DNA of 11,570 nucleotides from Sphingomonadales bacterium. Its GTDB lineage: Bacteria > Pseudomonadota > Alphaproteobacteria > Sphingomonadales > Sphingomonadaceae. Positions 1 through 7,248 of the stretch are shown here, in pieces. The position numbers and the translations under genes are program-made. A model generated the notes under the pieces. That model was given only the letters and a program-made list of their open reading frames with translations. It did not search any database and was not told the DNA's origin. The stretch is taken from the NCBI GenBank assembly GCA_025360285.1, contig JANYCM010000191.1, positions 1 through 11,570 on the forward strand, written 5' to 3'. Each line of letters begins with the position of its first letter. The first letter of the stretch is position 1.

Positions 1-842
1 TGTTCCTGCGCAAGTGCTCCAGCGGCGCGGCGATTTTCGGGGCCGGAATCGCGCGCCGTCACGCTGACCATCATGGTTTCGGCACCGCCGCCGCGCCGCG
101 AGCCGCGCACTGGCGCCGCATCGAGATAGTCCAGCCCGACGGCGACGCGCAGATAGGCCTCCGTCACCGAAATGCCGTTGGTCGGGTCAAAGCCGGCCCA
201 GCCGAGATCAGGAATATACGCCTCGCACCAGGCATGCCCGGCCGGTTGCGTCACCAGGCCATCGACGCGCACAAGGTGGCCCGAAACATAGCGCGCCGGA
301 ATACCGAGGTGGCGGGCGGCGGCGACGAAGATATGGCTGTAATCCTGGCAGACCCCGGCGCTTAGGCCAAAGGCATGGGCGGCATCGGTATGGCTGTGGG
401 TGACATCGGCATCAAAGGTCATGCCGGCATAAAGCCCGGTCATCAGTGCGTGGCAGGTGTCGATGGGGTTGGGCCGCGTGCAATCCCGCGCAAAGGCGCG
501 GATGGCGGGATCGGCGGTGCTGAGCGGTGTGGATCGCAGGAACACCGCCGGCGGCAGCGGTTCGTTGGTACCGGCGAGGATGCCATGGCTGTCCAGCGTG
601 TTGACCTCACCAGTCACGTGCAATGACAGGCGGCGGATCGGCGCGTCGGCATAGAACATATGGGTTAAGTTGCCGAACACATCCTCCTGGCGGCGCAGAT
701 GGCCATCGGCATCGGTATCGAGCCGCCAGTTGATGATATATTGATTGTCATCCCCGCGCGGCTCGACGCGCAGCAACTGCACCACGTCACTGGCGAGCGC
801 GGCATAGTCATAAACGGTAGTATAATCGACGCGGATGCGCAT
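1..842 (-). CDS. Transglutaminase-like cysteine protease family protein (3' end beyond window)
   Basis: Reading from the ATG at 842, 280 codons are open and no stop is reached before the left edge, so the C-terminus is missing; family members are usually a little under 300 residues, so little is lost. The N-terminal ~100 residues match the bacterial transglutaminase N-terminal beta domain (starts MRIRVDYTTVYDY). The transglutaminase core carries an apparent catalytic triad: Cys165 in GVCQDYSH, His203 in AGHAWCEAY and Asp219 in GFDPTNG. No signal peptide is seen, so it is probably cytoplasmic. Such proteins are thought to act as peptidases or isopeptidases rather than crosslinkers. It lies 15 bases after the alpha-E gene and should be co-transcribed with it and with the ATP-grasp gene upstream. 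No strong Shine-Dalgarno precedes the ATG, which suggests translational coupling. Family assignment is firm; the substrate is unknown. Confidence 0.93.
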   Translation of the reverse strand, partial: MRIRVDYTTVYDYAALASDVVQLLRVEPRGDDNQYIINWRLDTDADGHLRRQEDVFGNLTHMFYADAPIRRLSLHVTGEVNTLDSHGILAGTNEPLPPAVFLRSTPLSTADPAIRAFARDCTRPNPIDTCHALMTGLYAGMTFDADVTHSHTDAAHAFGLSAGVCQDYSHIFVAAARHLGIPARYVSGHLVRVDGLVTQPAGHAWCEAYIPDLGWAGFDPTNGISVTEAYLRVAVGLDYLDAAPVRGSRRGGGAETMMVSVTARDSGPENRRAAGALAQE

Positions 843-857
843 GGCGTTTGGATCAAT

Positions 858-1799
858 TCAGAACAGATATTGTTCGGCGATGGCTTCGCCCAGCTTGTTG
901 TTTTCGGTGATGAAGCGCGTCAGGAATTCGTGCAGGCCCGACGTGAAGATGCCGTCGATGTTGTTCTGTGACAGCCGGGCATGGCCTGCTGCGGCCAGCC
1001 GGTGCGCGGTACCGCGCTTGCCGGTGTGGCTGGCCAAAAGATCGAGATGGCGCAGGATTTCTTCATAGCAACTGGCCAGGCTGCGCGGGATCTGGCGGTT
1101 GAGGATCAACAGGTCGGCGACGAGCCAGGGCTTGACCGAATCGCGATACACCCAGCGGTAGGCGGTCATCGCGGATACGGTGCGCAGGATCGTCGTCCAT
1201 TGGAAATAATCGAGGCTGCCACCAACGCTTTCGCCGCGCGGCAGTAGCAGGTGATACTTCACATCGAGCAGCCGGGCCGAATTGTCGGCGCGCTCAATGG
1301 CGCTGCCGAGATTGACGAACCAGAAGGCATCGCCGCGCAGCATGGTGCGCTGCGCCGCGCCTTCGAAGGCCGAAATGGCGTGCTTGACGATCTCGAGCAG
1401 CGGCCCGACGGCCTCGCGGCCCTCCAGATGCGCGCCATAGCGCGATACTTCCAGCCAGGCGGTGTTGATCGCCTCCCAGCCTTCTTCGGTCAGCGCGGTG
1501 CGCACCGTGCGGGCATTGGCGCGGGCGGTATCGAGGCAGGACCGGATTGAACTGGGGTTGGCCGGATCCAGCGTCAGGAACTCACACACCGCGGCTTCGT
1601 CGAGCGGCAGGCCGCGTTCGGCATAGCGGCGGGTCATCCAGGTGGCCGACAGCGCCGATTCCCAGGCATTGCCGGCGCCGCCATAGGAGGAGGGCAGGGC
1701 GGCGAGCCGCTGCGTCGCCTCGATCAGCCGCGCGGTGAAATCGGCGCGTTCGAGATAGCGGCCCATCCAGTAGAGATTGGAGGCGGTGCGGCTTAACAC
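858..1799 (-). CDS. Alpha-E domain-containing protein (DUF403)
   Basis: A 313-residue all-helical protein of the alpha-E (DUF403) family. The family hallmark N-terminus is present (LSRTASNLYWMGRYLERAD, residues 2-20), as is the second helical signature LGSAIERADNSARLLD (164-179). The C-terminus ends near the stop with the usual YxF-type tail (EQYLF). I chose the GTG at 1799 because it begins exactly at the conserved family start, gives the usual length of about 310, and has a GGAG at 1810-1807 with 7-base spacing; an upstream ATG at 1916 would add 39 Arg-rich residues not expected in the family. The role is unknown; alpha-E proteins are nearly always encoded with a circularly permuted ATP-grasp enzyme and a transglutaminase-like protease, and are thought to be accessory or scaffold subunits of that system. 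No signal peptide, so presumably cytosolic. Confidence 0.93.
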   Translation of the reverse strand: MLSRTASNLYWMGRYLERADFTARLIEATQRLAALPSSYGGAGNAWESALSATWMTRRYAERGLPLDEAAVCEFLTLDPANPSSIRSCLDTARANARTVRTALTEEGWEAINTAWLEVSRYGAHLEGREAVGPLLEIVKHAISAFEGAAQRTMLRGDAFWFVNLGSAIERADNSARLLDVKYHLLLPRGESVGGSLDYFQWTTILRTVSAMTAYRWVYRDSVKPWLVADLLILNRQIPRSLASCYEEILRHLDLLASHTGKRGTAHRLAAAGHARLSQNNIDGIFTSGLHEFLTRFITENNKLGEAIAEQYLF

Positions 1800-1806
1800 G
1801 GCAGAA

Positions 1807-1810
1807 CTCC
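1807..1810 (-). promoter_or_regulatory. Shine-Dalgarno deciding the GTG start of the alpha-E gene
   Basis: GGAG on the minus strand lies 7 bases before the GTG at 1799. It supports this start over the upstream ATG at 1916. Confidence 0.6.
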
Positions 1811-1856
1811 GGCCAGGGGCGGCGCGGCGAAGCCGCACCGTGACGTCGGACGGGTT

Positions 1857-1878
1857 CGGCGCGCAGAAGCGCGCGCCG
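1857..1878. repeat. GC-rich perfect inverted repeat in the ATP-grasp/alpha-E spacer
   Basis: Arms CGGCGCGC (1857-1864) and GCGCGCCG (1871-1878) form an 8-bp perfect stem with a 6-base loop. It sits in a 138-base spacer (1800-1937) between two genes that otherwise look like one operon. A second, weaker GC palindrome pair (1917-1922 with 1933-1938) abuts the ATP-grasp stop codon. There is no T-run on either strand, so this is not a standard intrinsic terminator; it could be an mRNA-stabilising or attenuating hairpin, or chance in a GC-rich spacer. Confidence 0.45.
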
Positions 1879-1937
1879 CCCCGCCGGCCGCGCTTGCGCC
1901 TGTCGGCGTGCGACACGCGCGCTCGCGGCGCTGCGCG

Positions 1938-3428
1938 CTACTCATCAACCACCCACGTATCCTTCGTGCCCCCACCCTGCGAGGAATTGACCACCAGCGA
2001 CCCCGGCGTCATCGCCACCCGGGTCAGCCCGCCGGGCACGATATGCACGCCATTGGTTCCTGTAAGCACGAATGGCCGCAGATCGACATGGCGCGGCGCG
2101 ATGCCGGCGTCGGTGGCGGTAGGGCAGGTGGACAGCGCCAAGGTCGGCTGGGCGATGAATTTTTCGGGGTGGGCCTTCAGCTTGGCGGCGAACGCGGCGA
2201 GCGTCGCCTGCGGCGCATGCGGTCCAATGAGCATGCCATAGCCGCCCGAGCCATCGACTTCCTTGACGACGAGTTCGGCAAGATGATCGAGGACATAGCC
2301 CAAGGCCTCGGGCTCCCGGCAGCGCCAGGTAGGGACATTGTTGAGCAGCGGCTCCTCGCCCATGTAGAAGCGCACGATGTCGGGCATGTAGGAATAGATC
2401 GCCTTGTCATCGGCGACCCCGGTGCCAACGGCATTGGCCAGCGTCACATTGCCCTGGGCATAAGCCGCCATCAGGCCGGCGACGCCGAGCATGGAATCGG
2501 GGTTGAAGACGAGCGGGTCGATAAAGGCATCGTCGAGCCGGCGATAGATTACGTCAACGCGTTCCGGCCCTTCGGTGGTGCGCATGTAGACAATGTCATC
2601 GCGCACGAACAAATCGCTGCCTTCCACCAGTTCGATGCCCAATTTGTCGGCCAGGAAACTGTGTTCGTAAAAGGCGCTGTTGTGGCGGCCAGGGGTGAGC
2701 AGCACGCAGACCGGCGCGCCGCCGTTGCGGCCGGCGCGCGGGCTGACCGAGGCGAGGGTTTCCAGCAGTGCTTCGGGATAGGTTTCGACGGGCGCCACCT
2801 TCAGGCTGTTGAACAACTCGGGCACCAGTTTCAACATCACCTCGCGGTTTTCAAGCATGTAGGACACGCCTGATGGCGTGCGGGCATTATCCTCCAGCAC
2901 ATAGAACTCATCAGGGCCGGTGCGCACCAGATCGATCCCGGCGATATGCGTCCAGATGCCACCCGGCGGCTTTTTGCCGGCCATGTGCAGGCAATAGCCG
3001 GGATTTTGCAGCACCAGTTCCTCGGGCATGATGCCGGCGCGCAGGATTTCACGCTTGCCATAGACATCGGCCAGAAAGGCGTTGAGCGCCGCAACGCGCT
3101 GTTTCAGGCCTTTTTCGAGCTGATCCCATTCGGCGCGGGCCAGGATGCGCGGCACGATGTCGAAGGGAATCAGCCGCTCGGCGGCGTCGGGGTCGCCATA
3201 GACCGCAAAGGTGATGCCGATGCGGCGGAAGAACAATTCGGCCTGGCGCCGCCGCGCCGCCATCAGTTCCGGCGGGCTGTGCTCCAGCCAGGTTTCGATC
3301 GAGCGATAGGCAGCGCTGATGCCGCGCGGCTGGGCCTTGCCCGAGCCACCACCAAATAACGGCCCGGCGGTGCCGCCATAGGCACCGCCGGCGCCGAACA
3401 TTTCATCAAAGGCCGTGATCGCTGCCAT
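1938..3428 (-). CDS. Circularly permuted type 2 ATP-grasp protein (amidoligase-like)
   Basis: A 496-residue protein of the circularly permuted ATP-grasp family (DUF404/DUF407 type). Conserved blocks appear in order: PFDIVPRIL (88-96), LQNPGYC (140-146), YVLEDNARTPSGVSYMLENR (176-195), LLTPGRHNSAFYEHSFLA (243-260), VDVIYRRLDDAFIDP (291-305), NAVGTGVADDKAIYSYMPD (332-350), VVKEVDGSGGYGMLIGP (387-403), HVDLRPFVL (447-455) and SLVVNSSQGGGTKDTW (477-492). By family it should use ATP to activate a carboxylate and join it to an amine; the substrate is not known. I chose the ATG at 3428, where the typical family N-terminus (AFDEMFG) begins and a purine-rich GGGGTGGGG lies immediately upstream; an ATG at 3482 would add 18 atypical residues. 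It leads the alpha-E/transglutaminase operon. No signal peptide, so cytosolic. Confidence 0.95.
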   Translation of the reverse strand: MAAITAFDEMFGAGGAYGGTAGPLFGGGSGKAQPRGISAAYRSIETWLEHSPPELMAARRRQAELFFRRIGITFAVYGDPDAAERLIPFDIVPRILARAEWDQLEKGLKQRVAALNAFLADVYGKREILRAGIMPEELVLQNPGYCLHMAGKKPPGGIWTHIAGIDLVRTGPDEFYVLEDNARTPSGVSYMLENREVMLKLVPELFNSLKVAPVETYPEALLETLASVSPRAGRNGGAPVCVLLTPGRHNSAFYEHSFLADKLGIELVEGSDLFVRDDIVYMRTTEGPERVDVIYRRLDDAFIDPLVFNPDSMLGVAGLMAAYAQGNVTLANAVGTGVADDKAIYSYMPDIVRFYMGEEPLLNNVPTWRCREPEALGYVLDHLAELVVKEVDGSGGYGMLIGPHAPQATLAAFAAKLKAHPEKFIAQPTLALSTCPTATDAGIAPRHVDLRPFVLTGTNGVHIVPGGLTRVAMTPGSLVVNSSQGGGTKDTWVVDE

Positions 3429-3524
3429 CCCCACCCCGTTTCTGGATGGCGACGATACTGTGCAGTGCAGCGAAAAGCGCAAGCCTAATATGTTCGGATT
3501 GCCGATGAATGTGATCCTGCCGCG

Positions 3525-4946
3525 CTATTGCGGCTGTTCATGACGGTGTTCGCCTTCATTGCGCGGCGGCGGGGCCGGTCGCTCAGGCCGCGATGCCGGC
3601 GGCGGCGGCGCGGCCTGCACCGGCGGCGGGCTCATGCGGGGCGGCGGTTGCATTACCACGGGCGGTGCGGTGTTGGTCGGGGCGCCGCGGAAACCGCTAT
3701 CAGGGCGCGGCGGCACAAAGGCCGCGCCGCCATTGCCGGCAGCGCCGCCATTATTGCGGTTGCCCCTGCCCGGCCAGGAGGGGCTGCCCTCGGGGCGCGC
3801 GGGTGCGCCGGACACATTATTATTATTGCTGTTAGGGGCGGCATTGCCGTTCGGGCGCCCCTGCCAGCCGCTATTGCCCGCCGGCGGGCGCTGCCAATCC
3901 GTCGGCGGCTGACGGTTTCCCGGCTGCCAATTGCCCGCTTGGGGAGGACGCGGCGCCGCCGTGCTGCCATCGGACTGATAGCCTGGGCGTTGCTGCCCGG
4001 CGATGCTGCCGCCGATGGCACTGCCCGCGGGGTTATTGCCGTTCGGGCGGTTGCGCCAATCGTCGCCATTCGGGCGACCACGCCCGTCATCGCCGTTCGG
4101 GCGGTTGCGCCAATCGGCGGGCGGCGTGCCCGGCCGGTTGTTACTATTGGGGCGGCCCTGCCAACCACCGCCCTGCGAACCGTTATCGGGCCGGCTCTGA
4201 TAGCCATTGCCACCGGGGCGATTGCCGCCGTCATAGCCGCCCGGACGGTGCCAGCCCTGGCCGGGACGCCAATTGGGTTGCTGTTGCCAGCGGCTGCCGC
4301 GCCAGAAATCATTGCCGCGGTTCCACGGCAGCACCCGGCCGCCGAAATGCGGCTGATAGACATAGGCGCGTGGCACCCAGACCCAGCTGGGCGCATACCA
4401 GCTGTTCCAATTGTCATAGCCCCAACCGGCCCCGAAGCCGATGCCGACCGAAAAGTTGACGCCCGGCGGAATCGGCGCCCAGCCGGTCACATCGCCATTG
4501 TCGCGCCACGCCACCCAGGATGGCGCCCATTCGGTGCCGGGCACCCACACCCAGCCGGCGCGATCATCAAAGCCCCAACGGCCATAATGGTCAGTGGCCC
4601 AGCCCCAGGGATCATCGCTCAGCCACAACCGATCCTCGGTCCAGCGGCCGTTGACATAGGGCCGCCAGTCTGGCCCGACGTTGGGACGGAAGGCCCGGCC
4701 GAAACGGCTGTTCACCCAATCGCCATAGGCCGCCAGCGGACCGTAGAAGACGTCCACCGAGGCGACATTCTGGCCGCCGAACAGATCGCCCTGTTGCACG
4801 GCGTAACCATTGTAGTTTGGGTCATTGTAATTGGGCCCATTGTCATAGGCTGGCGGATAGCCCGCACCATAATCCTGGGGATAATCGGCAGCGCAGCCGC
4901 TGGCGAGGAAACTGGCGGCGATTGGCAGCAAGAACAGGCGCGACAT
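3525..4946 (-). CDS. DUF6600-type Trp-rich envelope protein, putative lipoprotein, with low-complexity tail
   Basis: 473 residues. Residues 1-18 form a lipoprotein-like signal (MSRLFLLPIAASFLASGC); Cys18 could be lipidated, though the -3 residue is Ala rather than Leu, so type I cleavage is possible. Residues ~66-205 carry the Trp/Tyr/Gly-rich repeats of DUF6600 proteins: YGDWV (74-78), VGPDWRPYVNGRW (90-102), DDPWGWATDHYGRW (111-124), GWVWVPGTEWAPSWVAWR (131-148), GWAPIPPG (155-162). From ~205 on, the protein is low complexity, rich in Gly, Asn, Arg and Pro, with a 9-residue repeat, and ends in a Pro-rich, charged tail. Function is unknown; an extracytoplasmic structural or binding role is an inference from composition. 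The ATG at 4946 has AAGGA at 7-base spacing. The gene diverges from the LpoB-like operon, so the 201-base gap between them may be shared control DNA. Confidence 0.85.
   Translation of the reverse strand: MSRLFLLPIAASFLASGCAADYPQDYGAGYPPAYDNGPNYNDPNYNGYAVQQGDLFGGQNVASVDVFYGPLAAYGDWVNSRFGRAFRPNVGPDWRPYVNGRWTEDRLWLSDDPWGWATDHYGRWGFDDRAGWVWVPGTEWAPSWVAWRDNGDVTGWAPIPPGVNFSVGIGFGAGWGYDNWNSWYAPSWVWVPRAYVYQPHFGGRVLPWNRGNDFWRGSRWQQQPNWRPGQGWHRPGGYDGGNRPGGNGYQSRPDNGSQGGGWQGRPNSNNRPGTPPADWRNRPNGDDGRGRPNGDDWRNRPNGNNPAGSAIGGSIAGQQRPGYQSDGSTAAPRPPQAGNWQPGNRQPPTDWQRPPAGNSGWQGRPNGNAAPNSNNNNVSGAPARPEGSPSWPGRGNRNNGGAAGNGGAAFVPPRPDSGFRGAPTNTAPPVVMQPPPRMSPPPVQAAPPPPASRPERPAPPPRNEGEHRHEQPQ
4026..4116. repeat. 27-bp coding tandem repeat (9-residue unit) in the DUF6600 gene
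   Basis: On the minus strand residues 281-307 read as three 9-residue units: NRPNGDDGR, GRPNGDDWR, NRPNGNNPA. At the DNA level a 25-bp identical segment occurs at 4038-4062 and again at 4092-4116, exactly 54 bases (two units) apart, with a diverged copy between. Related fragments (GCCGTTCGGGCG) recur nearby, for example near 3847. Such identical copies suggest recent slippage or recombination and possible length variation between strains. Confidence 0.75.
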
Positions 4947-5067
4947 GAAACTATCCTTTTCCGGAGATGTCGGATTGGTTGCCGGGAGATTTAGGCCTGC
5001 CCGGCTGACGGCGCGATGAATGGGCCGTTGTCAGGCAGCAAGCATCGCTGGTCGGGCAGCCGCCGGC

Positions 5068-5096
5068 ATGACCGGAAACTTACGAAAGCGTATAGA
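5068..5096 (+). promoter_or_regulatory. Putative sigma70-type promoter of the LpoB-like operon
   Basis: ATGACC (5068-5073, 4 of 6 matches to TTGACA) is followed after exactly 17 bases by TATAGA (5091-5096, 4 of 6 to TATAAT). A transcript starting near 5103 would have a leader of about 45 bases before the ATG at 5148. It lies in the 201-base gap between the divergent DUF6600 gene and the operon. No convincing promoter for the DUF6600 gene itself was found there. Confidence 0.5.
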
Positions 5097-5147
5097 CTCG
5101 TTCCGGCGACCGTATTAGCGTTATGCAAAGTTGTTGGGGGCTTTACG

Positions 5148-5774
5148 ATGAAACAATGGCTTGTCGGTGTCGCGGCGCTGCAATTGGTGCTGGGGAGCGC
5201 GGCGCTTGCCCAGTCGAAAAACGGTCATGGCGCGGTCGATCTCGATCCGACGGCGCGTGGCAACGTCACCGGCACCGGCATTGAAATGCGCGACATCATC
5301 CGCATGTCGGATTCGCTGGTGCGGGATCTTCTGCAACGCCCGGATTTCGTCAACAGTCCCAAACCACCGCGAATCGTGGTTGATTCGTCGCGGCTGGTCA
5401 ACAAATCCAGCCAGCGGCTCGATACCGACATGATTTCCGATAATCTTCGCGCCTCGCTGATGCGCGCCGCCGCCGGCCGCATTCGTTTCATCAGCCGCGA
5501 GGCGATGGAAGATGTGGCGCAGGAACGCGAATTGAAGCGCCAGGGCCAGGTTGATGTTGCGACGCGCGGCATGGCCAAAGCGGTTGCCGGGCTGGATTTC
5601 AAGCTGACCGGGCGCATCACCTCGCTCGATTCGCGCAACAATACGACTGGTGAGCAGCAGCGGGCGATGCAGGTGGTGTTCGAACTCATCGACCTCGAAA
5701 CCAGCGAGAGCGTGTATATTTCCGAACCGTTCATCATCCAGCGCGGCCAGCGTGATGATGTGGTGTATCGCTGA
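5148..5774 (+). CDS. LpoB-like protein (penicillin-binding protein activator family), soluble form
   Basis: 208 residues. The Sec signal peptide (1-21) ends in ALA before Gln22 and has no lipobox Cys. Residues ~47-198 follow the LpoB fold pattern: first strand PPRIVVDSSRLVNKS (73-87), helix DTDMISDNLRASLMRA (92-107), strand and turn GRIRFISREAMEDV (110-123), the helix ELKRQGQVD (128-136), core strand GLDFKLTGRITSL (148-160) and final strands QVVFELIDLETSESVY (175-190). Known E. coli LpoB is an outer-membrane lipoprotein that activates the bifunctional peptidoglycan synthase PBP1b; whether this protein does so is inference. The ATG at 5148 is preferred because it starts the signal peptide and follows TTGGGGG at a normal distance; an upstream ATG at 5016 would put 44 polar residues before the signal. 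It heads a five-gene run; YcfL- and COG3014-like partners follow. Confidence 0.8.
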   Translation: MKQWLVGVAALQLVLGSAALAQSKNGHGAVDLDPTARGNVTGTGIEMRDIIRMSDSLVRDLLQRPDFVNSPKPPRIVVDSSRLVNKSSQRLDTDMISDNLRASLMRAAAGRIRFISREAMEDVAQERELKRQGQVDVATRGMAKAVAGLDFKLTGRITSLDSRNNTTGEQQRAMQVVFELIDLETSESVYISEPFIIQRGQRDDVVYR

Positions 5775-5805
5775 AGCATAAGGCGGGGGGACCGTCATTA
5801 TACCA

Positions 5806-5822
5806 GGCCCATCAAATGGGCC
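5806..5822. repeat. Short hairpin between the LpoB-like and TPR genes
   Basis: GGCCCA (5806-5811) and TGGGCC (5817-5822) form a perfect 6-bp stem around TCAAA in the 67-base gap. No T-run follows, so termination is unlikely; it could tune relative expression or mRNA stability of the downstream gene. Confidence 0.4.
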
Positions 5823-5841
5823 GGCAAACCGGGGGAAGACC

Positions 5842-7245
5842 ATGACGATCAGAGGCTGGGCGGGCGCATCCTTATTGGCGCTGGCATGTGCGGTTTCACA
5901 GTTTCCGGCGGCGGCGCAAGATGCGGCGCAGCCCGATCCGGCGGCGGTGAAGGCGCGCGAACAACAGGTCAGGCAGTGGAAACAGACCTATGGCGAAGGG
6001 CCTTATCCCGATGAAATAGCGGCCTTTGTCGCGCCGCGCCCTGAGCCGCTGAAGCCCTATTATCAAGCCCTGCTGACCGGTGGGGAGCGCAACGCCGTGC
6101 TCAACTTGTCGCGATTGGGCCTCGCCGCCATGGAATTGCAGCAATGGGCTGATGCCGAGCGTGCCTATGATATGGCGCTGCTGCGCATTGAAACCGTCTA
6201 TTCCAAGGATCCGCGCGCCGAAGCCGCGCGGTCACTGTGGCACAAGGAATCGAACAAGGATTGGAAGGGCGAGGCCTATGAGCGCGCCATGGCCTATTAT
6301 TACCGTGGCCTGCTGTATCTTCGCAAAGGCGATTACAACAACGCCCATGCCTCGTTCAAGGAAGCCGAATTTCAAGACACGGTATCAGAAACCGAAAATT
6401 TGCAGAGCGATTTTGCGCTGCTCAATTATCTGGTCGGCTGGTCGTCGCAATGCGCCGGTGACAAGGGCGTCGAAGACATTGATCGCGCCATCAAGACCCA
6501 GCCTGAACTGACGCCGCCGGGCCCCACGGACAATGTGCTGCTGATTGCTGAACTGGGCCATGGCCCGATCAAGCGGCGCGACGGCCAGCAGAAGGAAAAG
6601 ATGGTCTTCGGCGAAGCCACCGGCTTTCCCGAAAGCGGCGCGGTCTTTTCGCTGGTGCCGACCAGCGGCGGGCCCAAGGCGATGATCCCGCGGGCGGTGC
6701 CGTTGCACCTGGCCAGCAGCGTCTATTACCAGGCAACAACCCGCGGTGGCCGCAAGATGGACGGCATCCTCAACGGCAAGGCATCGTTCAAATCGACGAC
6801 CGAATCGCTTGCGTCGGGAACGACGGCTGTTGGCCTGCAGATGATGAACCAGTCGGGCAGCGACCCGACGGGGGGCATGGTAGTGGCGCTTGCCGGGCTT
6901 GGCATGTCGTTGTTTGCGTCGGCAATGAAGACCGATGCCGATATCCGGCAATGGGACAGCCTGCCCGACAAGGTGCTGATCAGCACAACGTCAATGAACG
7001 GCCCCTTCACCGCCTCAGCCAGCTTCACGGCGGCGGACGGCCCCACGCCGCTGACCCCAACGCCGGTGATGCAGGGGGCGAGCGGCAAGTGCGCCATCGT
7101 CTGGACCCGGTCGCGATCGGCCCTGCTGGGCGCCGACACGCCGGGCGATGACCCCAAGGTGCGGGCCGCCGTTGCCCGCAAGAAGGATGTCGTGGTCAAG
7201 GACAAGAAATTCCGCGCCGATCTTGCGATGGTTTTTGGGGGATAG
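5842..7245 (+). CDS. Periplasmic TPR protein, COG3014-like
   Basis: 467 residues with a signal peptide (1-25, AAA before Gln26) and no lipobox. Two TPR-like helical repeats are visible: ~84-118 (LGLAAMELQQWADAERAYDMAL) is split as LGLAAMELQ and WADAERAYDMAL, and ~146-178 includes YYYRGLLYLRKGDYNNAHAS. Later features recall COG3014 proteins: LIAELGHGPIKRR (234-246) resembles the family's ENGxGPVK segment, and DIRQWDSLPDKVLIS (367-381) resembles its TRxWxxLPxxI segment near the C-terminus. A Gly/Ala-rich hydrophobic stretch lies at 345-362. In gammaproteobacteria COG3014 genes sit beside lpoB and ycfL, as here. The function of the family is unknown. The ATG at 5842 follows GGGGGAAG closely. Three bases separate it from the next gene. 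TPRs imply a protein-binding role, by inference only. Confidence 0.75.
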   Translation: MTIRGWAGASLLALACAVSQFPAAAQDAAQPDPAAVKAREQQVRQWKQTYGEGPYPDEIAAFVAPRPEPLKPYYQALLTGGERNAVLNLSRLGLAAMELQQWADAERAYDMALLRIETVYSKDPRAEAARSLWHKESNKDWKGEAYERAMAYYYRGLLYLRKGDYNNAHASFKEAEFQDTVSETENLQSDFALLNYLVGWSSQCAGDKGVEDIDRAIKTQPELTPPGPTDNVLLIAELGHGPIKRRDGQQKEKMVFGEATGFPESGAVFSLVPTSGGPKAMIPRAVPLHLASSVYYQATTRGGRKMDGILNGKASFKSTTESLASGTTAVGLQMMNQSGSDPTGGMVVALAGLGMSLFASAMKTDADIRQWDSLPDKVLISTTSMNGPFTASASFTAADGPTPLTPTPVMQGASGKCAIVWTRSRSALLGADTPGDDPKVRAAVARKKDVVVKDKKFRADLAMVFGG

Positions 7246-7248
7246 ACG

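Noticed and set aside
1908..2873. Plus-strand open frame of 321 codons opposite the ATP-grasp gene
   Set aside because: The minus-strand ATP-grasp protein has all its family motifs here; the opposing frame is His/Gly/Arg-rich without features.
3429..3524. Promoter for the ATP-grasp operon in the 96-base gap
   Set aside because: TATTAG- and TTGCGC-like boxes exist on the minus strand, but no pair has acceptable spacing, so no specific site is claimed.
3528..4994. Long plus-strand open frame (488 codons) opposite the DUF6600 gene
   Set aside because: It is Arg/Ala/Ile-rich with no domain pattern or signal and is the shadow of a GC-rich repetitive gene on the other strand.
5016..5147. 44-codon upstream extension of the LpoB-like gene
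   Set aside because: It would place polar residues before a clear signal peptide and runs through the promoter-like sequence at 5068-5096.
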